Shown: positions 47,285 through 55,160 of the stretch, piece by piece
How positions within the stretch are numbered: the stretch's first letter is position 1
Layout: every line of letters begins with the position of its first letter
Origin: Geomonas sp. RF6
GTDB taxonomy: Bacteria; Desulfobacterota; Desulfuromonadia; Geobacterales; Geobacteraceae
Reading direction: 5' to 3'
NCBI RefSeq assembly: GCF_021044625.1
Contig: NZ_CP087999.1
Span: forward strand, 4,733,001-4,797,000
Length of the DNA: 64,000 nucleotides
Position numbers and translations under genes: made by a program
The notes under the pieces: generated by a model
The model's input: the letters and a program-made list of their open reading frames with translations, nothing else
The model's database searches: none
Told to the model about the DNA's origin: nothing

Positions 47285-48396
47285 CTACTCCCCCCCGGGG
47301 AGCGGGTAGGCATAGATCGGAAAGTCCATCCCCTCGATCCCCCCTGTGACCGGTACCTGGTGGATCCTGGAGACGGTGAAGATGAGCCGGTTTTGCGGAT
47401 CTATGGCAAAGGTGTCTGCCCAGCGGATCCGCGGGTCCTGAACCAGTGTGCGCATCTCCCCTGCTGCGGTCCGATACGCTATGGCATCTCTCTCCAGATC
47501 CCCCATGTACAGGTTTCCCGCGCTGTCGAAAATCATTCCATCAGGAGCCGGAGTCTTTCCGAGATCTTCAACCTTCGCTGCGAGTGCCGCTTCCTCACGA
47601 GGATCGAGAAATGCCGCCACAAGAGCCTTCGTCGGAACGCGGTACAGGTGGTACCCGGTGAGCGCATGGTAGTACGACCGTGCTTCTCATCGAGCGCGAT
47701 GCCGTCGGAATGGATGCGTGGAGGGGCGCCGTTGCGCAGGAACTCCTTCCCGTCGATGCGCACCGTGATCTCCTCGGCCTTGGTGGAGACGTGATTGCCG
47801 AGAAGCCGACGCGACTCCCCGCTTTTCAGGTCGAGGACCACGATTGCGCCCAGGCCGGAGTCGGTGATATACGCCTTGCCGGCTGAGTCGTCGATGCGCA
47901 GATCGTTGAGATACGACTTTTGCGGCGCGACGCTTTTGTCAAACTCGTAGGTCCTTTCCAGCTTGTTGGTCCGCAGGTCGAAGACGAAGAGTTTCGCCGT
48001 CCCCACTACCCCTGCGAACTTCGGACTGCTGGGGTCGAGCACATACAGCGCGCTCCCGTGCGCCACCACCGACTGCACGCAGGTAAAACGGTTCGTCCCC
48101 GGGCGTCCGTCCCACCGGTTCCACGCTTCATCCGGATACTGGTGAATAGACCCGTCACGGGCGATTTCTACCACCGAGAAAGGGATGCCGTCGCGCCAGC
48201 GGGGGAAATTGGCGAAGACCCGCCCGGTATCGGTGACCGTGACCCCGGTGACCTGAGCGCCTCTGAAACTCGCTACAGTGCCGAGTCGTTCCCCTGCGCG
48301 GGCGGCTACAGATTGCGGTTCTCGCACTCTTTCCTGGTGGGAGCACCCAAGGGATACGACACAACCAAAAATGCAAAGACCGAGAAATCTTCTCAT
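47285..48396 (-). pseudogene. Yellow/major-royal-jelly-type six-bladed propeller protein, frameshifted
   Basis: ATG 48396 (GGAGG upstream) starts a lipoprotein-like signal (CIFGCVVSLGC) and a beta-propeller reading through GAPPRIHSDGIALDEKHG. There the frame breaks: YYHALTGYHLYRVPTKALVA and the remaining 115 residues up to the stop at 47285 lie in another frame. Restoring one base near 47674-47682 joins them into about 370 residues, the family's normal length. Related to SMP-30/gluconolactonase and dopachrome-tautomerase-like proteins. Either a recent mutation or a sequence error. Confidence 0.78.
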
Positions 48397-48476
48397 AACG
48401 TCCTCCGTCAGAGTGCCTGGTAATCGATGATCCCGGCGCCCGTCCACCTACCCTTCTTTCGCCATAGTCAAAAGTA

Positions 48477-48482
48477 TATAAT
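48477..48482 (+). promoter_or_regulatory. TATAAT box of the 67-aa gene
   Basis: CAAAAGTATATAATACGG with no TTGACA-like -35. Very similar in context to 50668-50673. Confidence 0.4.
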
Positions 48483-48536
48483 ACGGTGAGATAGCCAAAT
48501 ACGACTAAGCGAGCTTGGAAGTGTGGGGAGGCGACA

Positions 48537-48740
48537 ATGCCGGCGAAAGTGACGAAAAACAAGGACGGCAGCTACAAGGTGAGCACGCCCAATGCAGTCC
48601 ACGCCAAGGGAACCACAAAGGGTAAGGCCGAGGCCCAGGCACGGCTGCTCAACGCCATGGACCATGGGTTCGTGCCGGACAAGCAGAAGCATTCGGAGAC
48701 AGAGAGCGGGAAGAAGGGAGAGAGCAAGTCCCGTAAATGA
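48537..48740 (+). CDS. small basic conserved hypothetical protein
   Basis: 67 aa, Lys-rich (MPAKVTKNKDGSYKVSTPNA, GTTKGKAEAQARLLNAMDHG). The pattern looks like a small nucleic-acid-associated or stress protein, but no family is certain. GGGGAGG lies 7 nt before the ATG. Monocistronic. Confidence 0.7.
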   Translation: MPAKVTKNKDGSYKVSTPNAVHAKGTTKGKAEAQARLLNAMDHGFVPDKQKHSETESGKKGESKSRK

Positions 48741-48792
48741 CGCGGGAGCAGCCGTTGCGATTGCGCTCCCGCATGTGGCCTCGGCTCACCCC

Positions 48793-49539
48793 CTACCGCT
48801 GTGACTCCTCACGAGGTGCCCCAAGCATTTCGGCATAAACCCTTGCCAGAGCGTCCAAAGCCGCTGCGCAATCCCCCCTGAACGAGGAGCCGTGCATGGC
48901 GGCTAGAACGCGGGGCTTTAGCTGTGCCAGCCTCTGCAAGGTAGGACCCGTCAGCGGGGAATACGGATAGGGGTTTGCCAGGGGCCCGGCCTGGTAGGCA
49001 GCAAGCGCCTGCCGCGCAGACGGAACGATATCCACCTCTGTCAGGGCATCGGCGCTGCCATTTTGCAAAAAAAGGTCGGAGCAGTACAGCGTCCCTTCCG
49101 TCTCCTCAAAAAGCAGGCTCGCATCCCAGGCATGGGGGACATGAGGGGTCTCGAGAAAGCGAAAGCGATGGCGGCCGGTGGAGAAGGTTTCGCCATCTGC
49201 CAGGACGTGGGCCCTGCCCCCTATGAAGTCGTTGATGTTCACCAGAGCTCCCACCGTCCCGCACACCGGCTTCGCATCCGGCGCCACCGAAAGCCATTCG
49301 TTGAGGGAGCCGCATTCGTCAGACTCGAAATGGCTGAAGCCGATCCAGCAAATGCGCGCAGGATCGAGAATTTTGGCAACAGCATCCCCTACATACGGGA
49401 ATAGCCCTTTCATCCCGGTGTGGTAAAGAAGCGGTTCGTCGTCATCGACCAGGAACTGGTTGAACTGCAGATCGATCTTTGCCACGTAGGTGGAGAGTCT
49501 GTAGGTGCCGGGAAAGATTTCCTCGATACGTGTTTCCAT
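48793..49539 (-). CDS. MBL-fold metallohydrolase (ODP/flavodiiron-like)
   Basis: 248 aa from ATG 49539 (GGAGG). Metallo-beta-lactamase fold related to the oxygen-binding diiron domain: FSHFESDECGSLNEW (H-x-E-x-D), ETPHVPHAWDASLLFEE, LYCSDLFLQ and AAMHGSSF. No flavodoxin domain is attached. It may handle O2, NO or a thioester; context does not decide. Single gene. Confidence 0.85.
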   Translation of the reverse strand: METRIEEIFPGTYRLSTYVAKIDLQFNQFLVDDDEPLLYHTGMKGLFPYVGDAVAKILDPARICWIGFSHFESDECGSLNEWLSVAPDAKPVCGTVGALVNINDFIGGRAHVLADGETFSTGRHRFRFLETPHVPHAWDASLLFEETEGTLYCSDLFLQNGSADALTEVDIVPSARQALAAYQAGPLANPYPYSPLTGPTLQRLAQLKPRVLAAMHGSSFRGDCAAALDALARVYAEMLGAPREESQR

Positions 49540-49820
49540 AGCGTCCTCCGGTAGTAGTATCAAAGCTGCAGTGCAGAGATATTCTATACCGCAATCAGCC
49601 ACCTCGCCCGCCTCACGCCCACGCGATCCTGCTCTTTTCCCCACCAAAACGCTGCACCTTTAATCTTTACATGCCCGCGAACACAAAACGGGGGGAAGCC
49701 GTGCTTGCCGGGGTATTTGCTTCGTCTCTGGACGATGAAATATAATGATCTTTAAGAGGGAAGAAAACTCGAAGGGTCAGAAAAAAGACGTCGTTCAGGG
49801 AAAACAGGAGGTGAAAAGGA

Positions 49821-50543
49821 ATGCCCGGACTGACAGGAAGGACGGGACGAACGACAGAGAAGAGATATGGCAGAGGCTTTGTCCAGGGCGCCAAGAGGAG
49901 GCCTGAAATCACTACCGCCCCCGAGGAGACGATCGCCGCACCGAGGATCTTCAACGTGATTCTGGAGAACGAATTCGTAAAGGTGATCGATATCCGCATG
50001 AAGAGCGGTGAAATCTCGCCGATGCATGCTCACGCAACTCCATACCTGACGTATGTGTTGGCGCCCTGCAAGATGAGATACACCTCCCCGGACGGAGAAG
50101 TGGAAGAGACGGCGATGCAACCGGGAGACGTGCATTGGCACAACGCAGAAATACATCATGCGGCAAACTTTGGTGACACCGACGGTCATATTTTGTTTGT
50201 AGGGGTTAAAGAGCAAAGCGCAATGATGACCGCAGGAAAGGCGATCGCACCGCCAGCGGCGGCCGCGCTGTCCGACTTCAGGCTGATTTTTGAAAATGAC
50301 GCTGTACGGGTGGCCGAAGTCCGGATGAGAGGGGGTGCAGCAGAGCCGATGCATTCGCATCGTGCCGGGTACGTCGCGTACCCGCTGTCGCCCTGCAAGT
50401 TGAGGTTCACCTCATCCGCCGGCAGAGCTGAAGAGGTATCGATGGATGCTGGCGAACCGCAGTGGCACGAGCCAGAAACGCACCAGGTCCAAAACGTAGG
50501 CGCAACCGAGTGCCGCGTCCTGGTTGTCGAGATGAAGCGGTAA
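49821..50543 (+). CDS. tandem double-cupin protein
   Basis: 240 aa with two homologous cupin units. Unit 1 (about 45-135): ISPMHAHATPYLTYVLAPCK and GDVHWHNAEIHH. Unit 2 (about 152-240): AEPMHSHRAGYVAYPLSPCK and GEPQWHEPETHQ. Each has the H-x-H ... H metal-site pattern. It probably arose by internal duplication. Substrate unknown. A TATAAT box lies at 49741-49746. Confidence 0.82.
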   Translation: MPGLTGRTGRTTEKRYGRGFVQGAKRRPEITTAPEETIAAPRIFNVILENEFVKVIDIRMKSGEISPMHAHATPYLTYVLAPCKMRYTSPDGEVEETAMQPGDVHWHNAEIHHAANFGDTDGHILFVGVKEQSAMMTAGKAIAPPAAAALSDFRLIFENDAVRVAEVRMRGGAAEPMHSHRAGYVAYPLSPCKLRFTSSAGRAEEVSMDAGEPQWHEPETHQVQNVGATECRVLVVEMKR

Positions 50544-50553
50544 GAATGCCGCT

Positions 50554-50583
50554 AAGGCCCTGCAGGTTGTGCAGGGCCTTTTT
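50554..50583 (+). terminator. intrinsic terminator
   Basis: AAGGCCCTGCA-GGTTG-TGCAGGGCCTTTTT, 11-bp stem, 10 bp past the cupin stop. Confidence 0.92.
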
Positions 50584-50732
50584 CAATTTCAAAGGGATCC
50601 CCCCCTCATTTCACTTGCCGCAGCGTCGGTAAGTGCCGGTTCTGCACAGTCAACATGCCCAAAGGTATATAATTGCTTATGGTAGGAAGGACCGGGCAGT
50701 GGACGGGATGTAACAAGGGGAGGAAAGCCAGA

Positions 50733-50942
50733 ATGAGTAAGCACAAACACCATAAACGTGCCGCATCAGCAACACCGGAATTTCAAAACCAGCAAACAGG
50801 GCAGCTGGCGGGGACAGAGATGACGCCGGGGCGTGAACCGGCTGAAGGTCCTGATGGTCCTGGGATGGCGTCACCTTCACACGAAGCGTTCGAACATCAT
50901 ACTGCTGATCTGGATCCCGTTGAGGGAGCGGATATTGACTGA
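50733..50942 (+). CDS. small hydrophilic hypothetical protein
   Basis: 69 aa. Starts MSKHKHHKRAASATPEFQNQ (basic, His-rich) and ends acidic (HHTADLDPVEGADID). Low-complexity, probably disordered. ATG 50733 follows GGGGAGG. A TATAAT at 50668-50673 lies upstream. Family not recognised. Confidence 0.55.
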   Translation: MSKHKHHKRAASATPEFQNQQTGQLAGTEMTPGREPAEGPDGPGMASPSHEAFEHHTADLDPVEGADID

Positions 50943-51116
50943 CGGGATCAGAGGCAGCCGGCAACTGAGCTGCTGTTTCAGACGAAGGGGACGAAGTCGC
51001 GGGCACCTCTACAGTGGCTCCGCGCCGACGTCCCCTTCTCCTCTTAGACGCTGGAACCATCCGCGGCGCCCCTCCCCGTCTCCCAGGCTCAAGGCGCCAC
51101 TTTGGCGACGCCGTGA

Positions 51117-52085
51117 TCAATCCTGTTGTGCGTCTCCTGCTCCCTTCCTTGTCCAGAGCACCATGACTGTCCGTCCAGGCGTTGCCTTCGATGCTGTCTG
51201 GATCCACCCACCATTCACTTCCCATACCATCACCGGCACACCGTAGATATCAGTCCGCACGCGGTGCTGAGGCAACATATCCAGGCGCCTTTCGGTCCCC
51301 AGCTTCTTTTGCAAGTAATCCTGCACCTGGGCAAAAGAGGAATCCGGAAACTCGAGACGCGCGTGGCTCAGAATCCCGCCGGAGAAGAAGAAGGTAACAT
51401 AGCGTGCGGGGATGTTGTTGTAGGCAGATTTGATAGGAAACCAGCAGGCATAGTCCTCGCTTTTGGAAACCCTTTCATCCGGGCGCAGGTTCCCATAACA
51501 GTGAAGGGTAAAGCCTCTCTCCTGGTACTCCCTGATAAGGTCGTTCTGGGTCTGCCCGGCAAAGGAGTTCAAGGGATGCTCGAAGTTTGGCGACTTAAGC
51601 CGGTCTGCCCAGTCCCAAACGTCATACTTGAAACCTTTGGGCAGGAGAAATGATGCCGATAGCAGGGCGGCGCCGAGTACCACGATGGCTGCGACGAGGA
51701 AAATGTTCTTCGCGGCTGTGGTGCGTCCAGTTGGAATGGCTTCTGCCTGGCGGGCTTCCTGTTCAACCCTTTGTCTCTCCAGGTATTTTGCGGGGACAAC
51801 GCCGCACGACCCGCAAACCGCCTCACCATTGTACGGTGCGCCGCATTTTGGACAGCTGGACGGCTCCTCTCTCACAGGTGCGGGCAACTGTGACTCTGGA
51901 ACTTTTTGGGGAATTGGAGTTACTGGCTCGATGTGGCAGACGATGCCGGTCTGGTCCAGCGAAGTTTTGTGTCGCCTTGCAGAGAGAAGATCAATACCGG
52001 AGGCAAATACAAAGAGACTGCCGGAGAAGATCCGTTCCACTTTGTTGCTGTCACCTTTGCACAGCGGGAGAAGATTTTTTTGCAC
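51117..52085 (-). CDS. zinc-ribbon membrane protein (N-terminal domain frameshifted)
   Basis: 322 codons from GTG 52085. Order: remainder of a small N-terminal domain, a double zinc-ribbon (CPKCGAPYNGEAVCGSCGVV), a coiled linker, one TM (NIFLVAAIVVLGAALLSASF) and a C-terminal periplasmic-type domain. The start of the N-terminal domain (GVKYRVVTAGEIHSGF) is found in another frame at about 52100-52150, beginning at GTG 52150. One missing T in the T-rich run (minus strand) at 52093-52099 explains it. The full product would be about 345 aa. Function unknown. Confidence 0.7.
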   Translation of the reverse strand: MQKNLLPLCKGDSNKVERIFSGSLFVFASGIDLLSARRHKTSLDQTGIVCHIEPVTPIPQKVPESQLPAPVREEPSSCPKCGAPYNGEAVCGSCGVVPAKYLERQRVEQEARQAEAIPTGRTTAAKNIFLVAAIVVLGAALLSASFLLPKGFKYDVWDWADRLKSPNFEHPLNSFAGQTQNDLIREYQERGFTLHCYGNLRPDERVSKSEDYACWFPIKSAYNNIPARYVTFFFSGGILSHARLEFPDSSFAQVQDYLQKKLGTERRLDMLPQHRVRTDIYGVPVMVWEVNGGWIQTASKATPGRTVMVLWTRKGAGDAQQD

Positions 52086-52211
52086 CTCTGCGAAAGAAAT
52101 CCTGAATGTATCTCACCCGCCGTCACTACACGATACTTTACTCCTTCCACGCATCCTCCAGAACAGACATATCGTGAGGCACGGCAAATTCTGCCAGCCC
52201 AAGAGAAGCAC

Positions 52212-52240
52212 AAAGTAGGATTATTTTACTTTGGTGTCAA
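52212..52240 (-). promoter_or_regulatory. promoter of the zinc-ribbon gene
   Basis: Minus strand TTGACA, 17-bp spacer, TACTTT, 62 bp before GTG 52150. This supports the gene starting at 52150 rather than 52085. The rest of 52151-52473 holds only the TATAAT at 52372-52377 facing the aldolase gene. Confidence 0.55.
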
Positions 52241-52473
52241 GGAAGGGGTGGGTGAAGGAACTGATACAGCACGCGGCCACGCTGCTTATCTGGAGCGCGC
52301 ATCTGCCCGGCCCATGAAAGCCAGGCCGGTTCGGGTGCGCCTCGCCCTGCGGCACGACGCCAGCGCGGGCGTATAATATAAAGGTTAACGCCACTACACT
52401 ACGTCAGCGTTTGTCCAACAGCCGTCACCTGCCGCGGCGGCTCATAATAACATACGCGACGACGGGGGAAACG

Positions 52474-53499
52474 ATGCCAGTTGCCGATTTCAAAACATAT
52501 TGCCAGATGCTTGATCGTGCGAGGGAAAAGGGATACGCCTACCCTGCCATCAACGTCACGTCGCTGACCACGGCAAATGCAGTATTGAAAGGGCTCGCCG
52601 AGAGCGGAAGCGACGGAATCATCCAGGTCTCCACGGGAGGCGGCGCCTTTGCCTCGGGAACGGCGCTCAAGGATATGGCGTTGGGCGCGATGTCCATCGC
52701 CGAGCACGTGCACCGGGTAGCGGCGCGCTACCCCATATATGTTGCTCTGCATACCGACCACTGCCAGGCCGACAAGCTCGACAAGTTCGTTCTGCCACTG
52801 GTGGAGGAAACGGAACGGCGCCGGGCCGCGGGGCTGCCGAACCTCTTCAGCAGCCACATGTTCGACGGCAGCGCCCTGCCGCTGAAGGAGAACCTGGACA
52901 TATCCGCGAAGCTAATGGAGCGCTTCAAGCAAAGCGAACTCATTCTGGAGATAGAAGCAGGCGTTGTTGGTGGGGAGGAGGATGGTGTTGCCGCAGACGC
53001 GAGTGCCAAGCTCTACACCACACCGGAGGATACCCTGGAGGTAGCCCGTCGCCTGAACGGCATTGGCGGCCGCTACCTGCTGGCGGCAACCTTCGGCAAC
53101 GTCCACGGTGTGTACAAGCCCGGCTCGGTAAAGCTAAAGCCTTCGATCCTGAAGGACTGCCAGGATGCCGTGGCAGCCGAATACGGCAAATCCGCCTGTT
53201 TTGACCTCGTCTTCCACGGCGGGTCAGGATCGGAGCTCTCGGAAATACATGAGGCACTGGACTATGGCGTCGTGAAGATGAACATAGACACCGACACCCA
53301 ATACGCATTTACCCGCCCCATCGTTGCTCACATGTTCACGCATTATAACGGGGTGCTGCGGGTGGACGGAGAGATGGGGGACAAGAAGGCGTACGATCCC
53401 CGCACCTACATGGCGCTTGCGGAGGCGGCCATGGCAGAAAGGGTAAAGCGGGCGGTGACTGAGCTGCGAGGGACGGGAACGACTCTGTTTATAGGGTAA
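52474..53499 (+). CDS. fbaA: class II fructose-bisphosphate aldolase
   Basis: 341 aa. It cleaves fructose-1,6-bisphosphate to DHAP and GAP (glycolysis/gluconeogenesis) using Zn2+. Motifs: YAYPAINVTS, VALHTDHCQADKLDKF (first zinc His), EIEAGVVGGEEDGV, ATFGNVHGVYKPG and FHGGSGS. Length fits the long E. coli-type branch. ATG 52474 has GGGGGAA upstream. Confidence 0.95.
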   Translation: MPVADFKTYCQMLDRAREKGYAYPAINVTSLTTANAVLKGLAESGSDGIIQVSTGGGAFASGTALKDMALGAMSIAEHVHRVAARYPIYVALHTDHCQADKLDKFVLPLVEETERRRAAGLPNLFSSHMFDGSALPLKENLDISAKLMERFKQSELILEIEAGVVGGEEDGVAADASAKLYTTPEDTLEVARRLNGIGGRYLLAATFGNVHGVYKPGSVKLKPSILKDCQDAVAAEYGKSACFDLVFHGGSGSELSEIHEALDYGVVKMNIDTDTQYAFTRPIVAHMFTHYNGVLRVDGEMGDKKAYDPRTYMALAEAAMAERVKRAVTELRGTGTTLFIG

Positions 53500-53512
53500 G
53501 GGCGCGGACCAT

Positions 53513-53607
53513 GTAGGCCGGAATAAGCGCAGCGTTTCCGGCAAGTCCGACCGCCTCAATCGGCTGGCGCCGACGCCGGGAACGCCTTGCGGCTTATCCC
53601 GGCCTAC
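53513..53607 (+). repeat. REP/BIME-like palindromic element, copy 4
   Basis: 95 bp between convergent genes. Starts GTAGGCCGGAATAAGCGCAG and ends GGCTTATCCCGGCCTAC; same orientation as copy 1. Confidence 0.9.
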
Positions 53608-53632
53608 AACATCAATAAAAGCCGTGCCACTT

Positions 53633-55015
53633 TCACTTCCTCGCCGCCCCGCCTGCGGCCAAGGCGGCATCCGCCACCATCGGCCGCTTCGTTGCTCGAT
53701 CCTGCTTCCCGGGCCCTTCTTTCTCCTGTTTTGCAATGGCGGCGAAATAGTTCGCGGTAAAGATGTAGTCGTCCATGTAGTCGTGCCTGCCATCGCCGTT
53801 CAGGTCGAAACGGGAAGGAGCAGGCTTTCCCCGATCCGTCAGAAAGAGCGCGAAGTCCCCCTCTGTCACCTTTCCCGACCGGTCCAGATCCACATCGGCC
53901 GGGGGTGCGACCGTGAGGGGCATCTCCGTCAGCGACGACCCCGTCACAACCATGATGCTCGCCTGCAAGGCACCGTTGACCGGCTGGATCTCCAGCTGGT
54001 AGCCCCCCTCGACTAGGGCGACAGAGACAGTGCGTGCCGCATTGAGAGCAAAATTCGGGGCCTTCTCCCCCGGCACCTTTACCTTCACTTTCACGGTCGC
54101 CTTACCGTCCGCAATCGCGACCGCCGGTTCCTGGACCAGGTCCATTGGTGCGGCGCTCTTCAGAAGCGCGAGCAGTGAATGCGGCGTCGCTTCCCCCGTA
54201 AAGGTACGGAAATTCTCCAGAGGGGTTACCAGCACAGGTACTGCAGAACCCTCCCCGCTCGCAGAGTGGATTTCAGGCTCCGGCCTCTCCGCTGGAGCGG
54301 CCTTTGACTCCTCACCCCGAGCGGTTTGACGTGCTTCGGCGACATCTTCCCTGCGTCCCCCCGCCGCCAGCTCCTGTTCTTCGACCTGGGCAGGTTGCTC
54401 CCTCGCCTCCTCCACATTCCTAAAAGGATCGCCAGGAAGAGTCACACTTCCCCCCACCACAGCCGGACCGGCTGAGGAGCCCGAGCCTGACGTCACTCCC
54501 CCCTGCTGATCGTTTGCGCCGCTCAGAGATGATGTTCCCTTGCCGCTTCCGGTTATCCCCGTTGTGGAATCTCCTGTCTGCTGAGCCGCAGCTTCGCCAA
54601 ATATAACCACCGGGACGATGTTACCGTCGACCCCGATGATCCTTCCGGTCACTGTGGTGATACCACCAGTGGCACCACCGATGCGATCGAAGGTGATGGA
54701 AGCCAGAGGACCGCTGCCGGTCATGGGACCATTGGCCACGACCGAAAGAGAGAGGCTGCCCGGAGCCGTTGCGTTTGCGGCAGTGAATCCGTTTGCCGCC
54801 AAAGCCCCCCCTGCAACCCGCGGATTGGAGAGGGCGGCACTGTCATAGGAAATCTGCAGATCTACCGTAGCAGCGTGATTGAAGCCCGTGCCCCGGACCA
54901 CGAAACTCCCGCTCCCTGCCGGGCTGATCGTTACCGACGGTGCGGCATACCCCGGAACAGCAGCAAGAAGCGCTGCAAAAGGAAGGATAAACCTGCCCAA
55001 CATTTTTCCCGACAT
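53633..55015 (-). CDS. exported protein with cohesin-like and dockerin-like modules
   Basis: 460 aa from ATG 55015 (AGGAGG in front). Signal peptide (FILPFAALLAAVPGYA). Residues about 30-150 form a cohesin-like beta domain (FVVRGTGFNHAATVDLQISY ... PLASITFDRIGGA). A Ser/Gly- and Glu/Ala-rich linker follows (about 155-260), then a beta domain, then two EF-hand-like dockerin loops near 373-425 (DLDRSGKVTEGDF and DLNGDGRHDYMDDYIF). Both interaction partners of a cellulosome-type pair are therefore on one chain. It is next to the multicopper oxidase gene but separated by a terminator. Confidence 0.75.
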   Translation of the reverse strand: MSGKMLGRFILPFAALLAAVPGYAAPSVTISPAGSGSFVVRGTGFNHAATVDLQISYDSAALSNPRVAGGALAANGFTAANATAPGSLSLSVVANGPMTGSGPLASITFDRIGGATGGITTVTGRIIGVDGNIVPVVIFGEAAAQQTGDSTTGITGSGKGTSSLSGANDQQGGVTSGSGSSAGPAVVGGSVTLPGDPFRNVEEAREQPAQVEEQELAAGGRREDVAEARQTARGEESKAAPAERPEPEIHSASGEGSAVPVLVTPLENFRTFTGEATPHSLLALLKSAAPMDLVQEPAVAIADGKATVKVKVKVPGEKAPNFALNAARTVSVALVEGGYQLEIQPVNGALQASIMVVTGSSLTEMPLTVAPPADVDLDRSGKVTEGDFALFLTDRGKPAPSRFDLNGDGRHDYMDDYIFTANYFAAIAKQEKEGPGKQDRATKRPMVADAALAAGGAARK

Positions 55016-55107
55016 CTGTGACCTCCTCATCCACCTAGACGACGTTTTTAGCGAGCTGCTCCTGCAACGCCCGAATGGGCGCCAACTCTTTTATCCGAGA
55101 CGATGTG

Positions 55108-55138
55108 AAAAAGGTGGGGAGGGTTCCCCCTCCCCACC
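55108..55138 (-). terminator. intrinsic terminator after the multicopper oxidase
   Basis: Minus strand GGTGGGGAGGG ... CCCTCCCCACC followed by TTTTT, 23 bp past the stop at 55161. Confidence 0.92.
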
Positions 55139-55160
55139 GGAATCCTCCGAAGAGGATGGC

